In this document: piece by piece, positions 4,220-7,309 of the stretch
How the letters are laid out: each line of letters opens with the position of its first letter
How positions within the stretch are numbered: the stretch's first letter is position 1
Assembly (NCBI GenBank): GCA_003694525.1
Contig: RFLK01000021.1
Coordinates: 1-7,309 of the forward strand
Reading direction: 5' to 3'
Length of the DNA: 7,309 bases
Source: Candidatus Woesearchaeota archaeon
Lineage (GTDB): Archaea; Nanobdellota; Nanobdellia; Woesearchaeales; ARS49
Notes under the pieces: generated by a model
Seen by the model: only the letters and a program-made list of their open reading frames with translations
The model's database searches: none
What the model was told of the DNA's origin: nothing
Made by a program: the position numbers and the translations under genes

Positions 4220-4714
4220 TTGTTCAAATCACGCAAAGGCATCACACCACTTGTGGCAACGGTCTTGCTTGTAGCTTTCTCAATAGGACTTGGAGCCCTT
4301 GTGATGAACTGGGGAGAAGATTACATCGAACAGAAAGCAGAGTTCGTGCAAGGCACAGCAGAAGTTAAGAACGCGTGCGACCTTGCAAAAATAGATGTGA
4401 TAAGAATTGCAGGACAACCCCAAGCCTGCCTTGCAGACAACGCAGTTGAAGTTTGGCTTGACAACGGGCCTGATGTGGACCTTGTCAACATACATGCAAG
4501 AATCGCAGGAGATAGGGGGGTTGACGTTGTGGAAAACGTTCTTCTAACTCCGCTTCTCAAAGCAAATGCTGCGCGAGCAGTAATCCCCTACAAGCCAAGC
4601 ATAGGAGATGTTCTTCAGCTAAAGCTCACCCCAAAAATATGGACGGGAAGCAAAGTAGTGCTTTGCTCTCAGAGCGCAATACAGATAGAAAATCTCAAGC
4701 CCTGCGGAATATAA
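4220..4714 (+). CDS. Class III (type IV) prepilin-like protein, four cysteines
   Basis: This is a probable archaeal type IV pilin or pseudopilin subunit on the cell surface. From the TTG start the product has 164 residues, with a seven-residue signal MFKSRKG followed by the hydrophobic helix ITPLVATVLLVAFSIGLGAL and MNWGEDYIEQ. The processing site would be Lys6-Gly7|Ile8, cut by an A24 peptidase such as the one at 1970-2821. The hydrophobic stretch also forms the filament core in assembled pili. The exported domain (about 30-164) is not recognised; it has four Cys (53, 70, 149, 162) that could form two disulfides. A longer frame reaches a TTG at 4160, adding 20 Lys/Arg-rich residues, but it would begin upstream of the predicted promoter. 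No assembly ATPase or membrane platform gene lies in the window. Confidence 0.85.
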   Translation: MFKSRKGITPLVATVLLVAFSIGLGALVMNWGEDYIEQKAEFVQGTAEVKNACDLAKIDVIRIAGQPQACLADNAVEVWLDNGPDVDLVNIHARIAGDRGVDVVENVLLTPLLKANAARAVIPYKPSIGDVLQLKLTPKIWTGSKVVLCSQSAIQIENLKPCGI

Positions 4715-4723
4715 TATTTCTAC

Positions 4724-4742
4724 AAAAAGCCGGCAATCGGCT
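4724..4742 (-). terminator. Intrinsic-like terminator of the beta-helix gene
   Basis: On the minus strand AGCCG-ATTGC-CGGCT (4728-4742) forms a 5-bp GC-rich stem with a 5-nt loop, followed by a T run (4724-4728). It begins at the stop codon of the 207-residue beta-helix gene. On the plus strand, in the direction of the pilin gene, the same hairpin is not followed by a T run, so it looks directed at the minus-strand unit. Confidence 0.6.
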
Positions 4743-5365
4743 CAACCAGTAAAGAATTTGAACACCCAATCCTTGAGAGGCTCTTTGACACCCAAGCTCT
4801 CAAAAAGCCAGGCACGCATATCTTCCTTTGACGTTTTTGGCACAAGGAATCTTTCAATCGCATTGCGATCCTCATTGCAAAAATTAACCCTGCAAAAGCT
4901 TCCAGAAACCCGCTTGTTAGTCAGGGATAGAACATTGTCCCTGCTGTCTGCAACATCAAAAGAGCGCAACAGGCTAACATCGTGATTCAAAGTAGCGCTA
5001 TCTGACGTGTTGAAAAAACGAGAGCCAAGCTTGTTCTTCACAAGGTGATTGTCCTCAAGAAAAACCCTGCGAGAGTCTGAAACCTCAAACCCGACATCAT
5101 AGCTTACAATCCTGCAATCGCGAACAGTAACGTTCTCAACACCCACAATGCGAACAGCAGAGCCCCCTGACCAGCTCTTCAAGACCGCTCCTGCACAATC
5201 AAGAACAACATCAGACTCGTTGATAACAAGAGGCCGATCCAGGTAGAAAACATCAACGCACAGAGTTGCAGTCTTATCGATGACTTGAGTGCTGTAAGGA
5301 ATTGTGCAGGCAATAGATGGGAGTGCAAGAAGCAAAACTAACAATGCCAAAGTTACTATTCTCAT
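4742..5365 (-). CDS. Secreted right-handed beta-helix protein, unanchored paralogue
   Basis: This is an exported protein of 207 residues with a Sec-type signal peptide (MRIVTLALLVLLLALPSIAC, 1-20). Residues about 35-150 show short repeats typical of parallel beta-helix (NosD/PbH1-like) proteins: SDVVLDCAGAVLKSWSG, VENVTVRDCRIVSYDVGFEV, SRRVFLEDNHLVKNKLG and SRDNVLSLTNKRVSG. The core closes with SFCRVNFCNE (157-165). Cysteines lie at 20, 36, 57, 84, 158 and 163. The rest (166-207) is a non-repetitive tail without a membrane anchor. It is a paralogue of the gene just upstream: VVLDC, the C-terminal NKRV(S/E)G(S/D)FC...CN block and the Cys spacing match. The 39-nt gap between them has no obvious TATA box, so co-transcription is likely. 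Binding or enzymatic function cannot be deduced. Confidence 0.83.
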   Translation of the reverse strand: MRIVTLALLVLLLALPSIACTIPYSTQVIDKTATLCVDVFYLDRPLVINESDVVLDCAGAVLKSWSGGSAVRIVGVENVTVRDCRIVSYDVGFEVSDSRRVFLEDNHLVKNKLGSRFFNTSDSATLNHDVSLLRSFDVADSRDNVLSLTNKRVSGSFCRVNFCNEDRNAIERFLVPKTSKEDMRAWLFESLGVKEPLKDWVFKFFTG

Positions 5366-5404
5366 TCCTGAAAACTGAAGCGACCAGCATTTCCGATCGC
5401 CCCT

Positions 5405-6265
5405 TTACCTCTTTTTCAAAGACTCAAACGAGACTATGAATATCAGCAGAGAGCCAAGATAAATTAAAACTTTCGCTCCTGCAAAAGCCCCCTTTCTCTC
5501 ATCAAGTTGAACTTCAGCATCAAACTGCCCGCTCAGGGCATCCTCTGACGACACAGAGCTCGGAGAGTTTTGAAGAACATCTCTAACACCTTTAGATGAG
5601 CTCTTTGCGCGCTCCCTTTCAGGTGCAGATTTGAGCTCAATTGAAGGAATTGAATCAGTATCTGAATCAGCGTCTGAGAGCGCACAATCAGAGTCGGAGT
5701 CGCTATCGCAGAACTTGCTGCAATAATAATCCCCTGACACGCAAGGGCTGACAGGCTCGCCATTGCAGGAGTTATACTTGCAGAAATCACCCTCAACCCT
5801 CTTATTTGAGATATCAATAACATTGAACTGGCTTGCAATTGAAGAGAGAGCAAACTCATTGCTCTTATCATTATTTCCTCTGAGAATGTTTTCATTGGAC
5901 TCTAACAGGCGAATGCCTATCCTGTTCTTGAGAAGATTGTTATCCTCAATTGCAGAATAGACAACCCGCTTGAGGTATATTCCCTCATCAAAGGTCATTA
6001 TGTTGCAATTGCGAATGGTGACATTAGTGGCGTTCTCAACGCGAACACCTATATCGCTATGACCTGCCAGCCCCCTTAAAACTGCAGTATTGCAGTCAAG
6101 AACAACGTTGTCTGCAAGAACAGTTATCCCAGAGGGTATGTCAAAAGTATCACTGCAAAGAGACCTGCTGCTCGTTATCGTTTCACCATCCACGACAACA
6201 TCGCAGGAGAGAGCCGAGGCTGAAAACAAAGATAGAAGACAGAGCAATACGATCACCTTTTTCAC
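5405..6265 (-). CDS. Secreted beta-helix surface protein with Cys-rich/Ser-Asp segment and C-terminal membrane anchor
   Basis: From the GTG at 6265 the product has 286 residues. In order: signal peptide MKKVIVLLCLLSLFSASALS (1-20); beta-helix repeats (about 45-155) with DNVVLDCNTAVLRGLAG, ATNVTIRNCNIMTFDEGIYL and EDNNLLKNRIGIRLLESNEN; closing block NKRVEGDFCKYNSCNG (154-169); a Cys-rich segment C175-x6-C182-x3-C186-x7-C194; an acidic Ser/Asp run (187-205); a Ser-rich linker; a membrane span (about 264-280); and a basic tail ESLKKR. This is the layout of a surface protein held by a C-terminal anchor. A longer frame starts at a TTG at 6346 and would put 27 residues before a perfect signal peptide. 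The GTG fits better because a TATA box lies 26 nt upstream of it. The ligand or substrate is unknown. Confidence 0.85.
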   Translation of the reverse strand: MKKVIVLLCLLSLFSASALSCDVVVDGETITSSRSLCSDTFDIPSGITVLADNVVLDCNTAVLRGLAGHSDIGVRVENATNVTIRNCNIMTFDEGIYLKRVVYSAIEDNNLLKNRIGIRLLESNENILRGNNDKSNEFALSSIASQFNVIDISNKRVEGDFCKYNSCNGEPVSPCVSGDYYCSKFCDSDSDSDCALSDADSDTDSIPSIELKSAPERERAKSSSKGVRDVLQNSPSSVSSEDALSGQFDAEVQLDERKGAFAGAKVLIYLGSLLIFIVSFESLKKR

Positions 6266-6287
6266 AAGCAGAATAAAACGAATCCTG

Positions 6288-6296
6288 TTTAAATTT
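6288..6296 (-). promoter_or_regulatory. TATA box of the anchored beta-helix gene (probable leaderless GTG start)
   Basis: AAATTTAAA on the minus strand is centred about 26 nt before the GTG at 6265, the leaderless spacing. It gives the two beta-helix genes a promoter of their own in the 81-nt gap after the winged-helix gene, and it supports the GTG over the longer-frame start at 6346. Confidence 0.58.
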
Positions 6297-6346
6297 GTTC
6301 TGCATATGTTGAAGAGCCCTAGAATTGAAATTACCAGATTGCGCAA

Positions 6347-7270
6347 TCACTCTATGAACCTGACATCATCAACAACCCCATCAGCATCCCTATCAAGGCC
6401 CTCCACTATCCTTGCAGAAACAGCCCCGTCATAAGAATTACCCTTTGCAATCTCATCAAAATGGCGCAGAAAAGCCATCATAACCGCTCTTGTTCCAGAA
6501 TACCTCTTTCCTGCGACTATAAGAGCCTTTTTTCGCGGATTGAACGGATTGTTGACTTTAACTATTATTCCAGCCCATTCATCGTAATACGTATTGCAAG
6601 AGATAGAACTGAAAATGGACCAGTTCTTGTCCTTTTCAAAGCGAACAGGAAGCTTGTCGTTAATCCTTGCACAGATCATATTCACAACAGGACCTCCTAT
6701 TACTATTATATTTCCCTGAAGCTCTTCCATTCTAACCTCAGTGTCAAGGCGCACGCTCAATTCCTTAAGACCGTTGAGAAACGTTCCAAGAAACAGAGCA
6801 AAATCTATCCCGTAATAACCATCCCTTGAGCGAGCCATATCAGGTCCGTGAGGGTCAGGGCTTCCAACTATAATTGTCCCATTGAACTCGCCATTCTCTA
6901 TTATGGGCGATAGGAAATCTTCAGATGAGGCCTTTATTCCAGGAATCTTGCGCGTCTGCTCAAGCTCTGAGAAAGACGCCACAAAAGCGGGAGAGAGTGG
7001 CGCGTAGACATTTGCAAGAGTGCCGTGGACCAACTCATTTCTGACAACCTCGATCAAACGGGCCTTTTCAAGATTGCGAATATGATAATACACCTTCTGC
7101 TCGTGGATTTTGAGGCGCTTTGCAAGCTCCATAGGGTATGCAGGGCCTTTTGCAAGCTCGCGCATCACTTTGAATGCAAGAGGCGAGGAGAGAGCGCGAA
7201 GCTGACGCTGGGATAGTTGCCTTGCAGGAAGGCTTCTTATGCAATTGCCAGATTTTTCGACGACAAACAC
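6347..7270 (-). CDS. Winged-helix protein with C-terminal S-layer-like domain
   Basis: From the GTG at 7270 the product has 307 residues. Residues about 25-92 form an ArsR-like winged helix-turn-helix: LSSPLAFKVMRELAKGP, PMELAKRLKIHEQKVYYHIR, NLEKARLIEVV. The remaining part (about 118-307) has IIVGSPDPHGPDMARSRDG (133-151), a second Rossmann-like strand and turn NIIVIGGPVVNMI (187-199), and KKALIVAGKRYSGTRAVMMA (247-266). It ends in DRDADGVVDDV (293-303), an EF-hand-like calcium loop. The GGPVxN and later VAG...T..A pattern resembles the C-terminal domain of archaeal S-layer proteins; this assignment is from memory and moderate. No signal peptide or membrane span is visible, so it should be cytoplasmic. 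GTG at 7270 has AGGTG 7 nt upstream; the in-frame TTG at 7276 is too close to it. It lies upstream of two surface-protein genes and may regulate them. Confidence 0.72.
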   Translation of the reverse strand: MFVVEKSGNCIRSLPARQLSQRQLRALSSPLAFKVMRELAKGPAYPMELAKRLKIHEQKVYYHIRNLEKARLIEVVRNELVHGTLANVYAPLSPAFVASFSELEQTRKIPGIKASSEDFLSPIIENGEFNGTIIVGSPDPHGPDMARSRDGYYGIDFALFLGTFLNGLKELSVRLDTEVRMEELQGNIIVIGGPVVNMICARINDKLPVRFEKDKNWSIFSSISCNTYYDEWAGIIVKVNNPFNPRKKALIVAGKRYSGTRAVMMAFLRHFDEIAKGNSYDGAVSARIVEGLDRDADGVVDDVRFIE

Positions 7271-7277
7271 TGCCAAA

Positions 7278-7282
7278 CACCT
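7278..7282 (-). promoter_or_regulatory. Ribosome binding site of the winged-helix gene
   Basis: AGGTG on the minus strand lies 7 nt before the GTG at 7270 and only 1 nt before the TTG at 7276, so it favours the GTG as start. Confidence 0.5.
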
Positions 7283-7299
7283 ATTAAAAATTTTCTTTT
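7282..7299 (-). promoter_or_regulatory. Possible TATA region of the winged-helix gene
   Basis: The minus strand reads AAAAGAAAATTTTTAATA just upstream of the gene: a purine-rich stretch followed by an A/T-rich box. Depending on which part acts as the box, transcription would begin around 7262-7270, which is close to or just past the start codon. The exact element is uncertain and the window ends 10 nt further on. Confidence 0.3.
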
Positions 7300-7309
7300 A
7301 GTAGTATTA

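Noticed and set aside
4132..4249. Possible tRNA: D-arm-like stretch near 4138, GTTCAAATC (T-loop-like) at 4222-4230 and TGGTGT/ACACCA complementary ends
   Set aside because: The span of about 115 nt does not fold into a cloverleaf, no D or anticodon stem could be paired, and the T-loop-like part is inside the pilin signal peptide codons.
5306..5308. Lipobox-like Cys at the end of the signal peptides (SIAC and ALSC)
   Set aside because: Leu is not at the -3 position in either protein, and the Cys is more likely part of the beta-helix disulfide set.
6266..6346. 27-residue extension of the anchored beta-helix protein
   Set aside because: It precedes a complete signal peptide and contains the TATA box for the GTG start at 6265.
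6461..6829. 122-codon plus-strand frame opposite the winged-helix gene
   Set aside because: It is antisense to a better-supported coding frame and shows no domain or start signal.
1..7309. Frequent TTGCAA/CTTGCA words scattered through the window
   Set aside because: They fall in frame as Leu-Ala and Ala-Lys codons using the favoured GCA codon, so they reflect codon preference rather than a repeat family.

Overview
The window looks archaeal, probably from a small-genome lineage of the DPANN kind. The support is a block of archaeal-type translation genes (L7Ae, S28e, L24e and an EF-2-type GTPase), an archaeal type II prepilin peptidase with a class III pilin, TATA boxes about 26 nt upstream of several start codons (leaderless mRNAs), and GGTGA/GGAGG-type ribosome binding sites on the leadered genes. 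The long form of nucleoside diphosphate kinase also recalls DPANN and CPR genomes. No lineage marker is present, so the phylum stays an inference. No CRISPR array, insertion sequence, tRNA or rRNA was found.

Region 1 (1-1884, minus strand) is a tight translation operon transcribed toward the window start: rpl7ae, rps28e, rpl24e, ndk, then the first 138 codons of an EF-2-like gene that runs off the left edge. Junctions are 0-2 nt gaps or a 4-nt overlap. The rpl7ae leader is about 65 nt and holds a strong Shine-Dalgarno, an adjacent stem-loop and a sequence resembling box C/box D around a UACG-capped stem. That suggests autoregulation by L7Ae.

Region 2 (1938-2958, plus strand) carries the prepilin peptidase and, directly after it, an unlisted 34-codon membrane microprotein with its own apparent leaderless promoter. 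The microprotein's stop codon abuts the stop codon of a convergent gene.

Region 3 (2959-4110, minus strand) is a two-gene operon of HIT-domain paralogues. Both lack the central, normally nucleophilic histidine of the HIT motif and both carry charged, probably disordered C-terminal tails. A 22-bp exact repeat links the tail of one of them to the N-terminal extension of S28e.

Region 4 (4165-4714, plus strand) is a class III prepilin, a likely substrate of the peptidase in region 2. A promoter and ribosome binding site place its start at a TTG at 4220 rather than at the longest-ORF start.

Region 5 (4723-7299, minus strand) runs from a winged-helix protein with a C-terminal S-layer-like domain to two tandem paralogous secreted beta-helix proteins. 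One of these has a Cys-rich segment, a Ser/Asp repeat and a C-terminal membrane anchor; the other lacks an anchor and ends at an intrinsic-like terminator. Regions 2, 4 and 5 together look like a cell-surface locus next to the translation operon.
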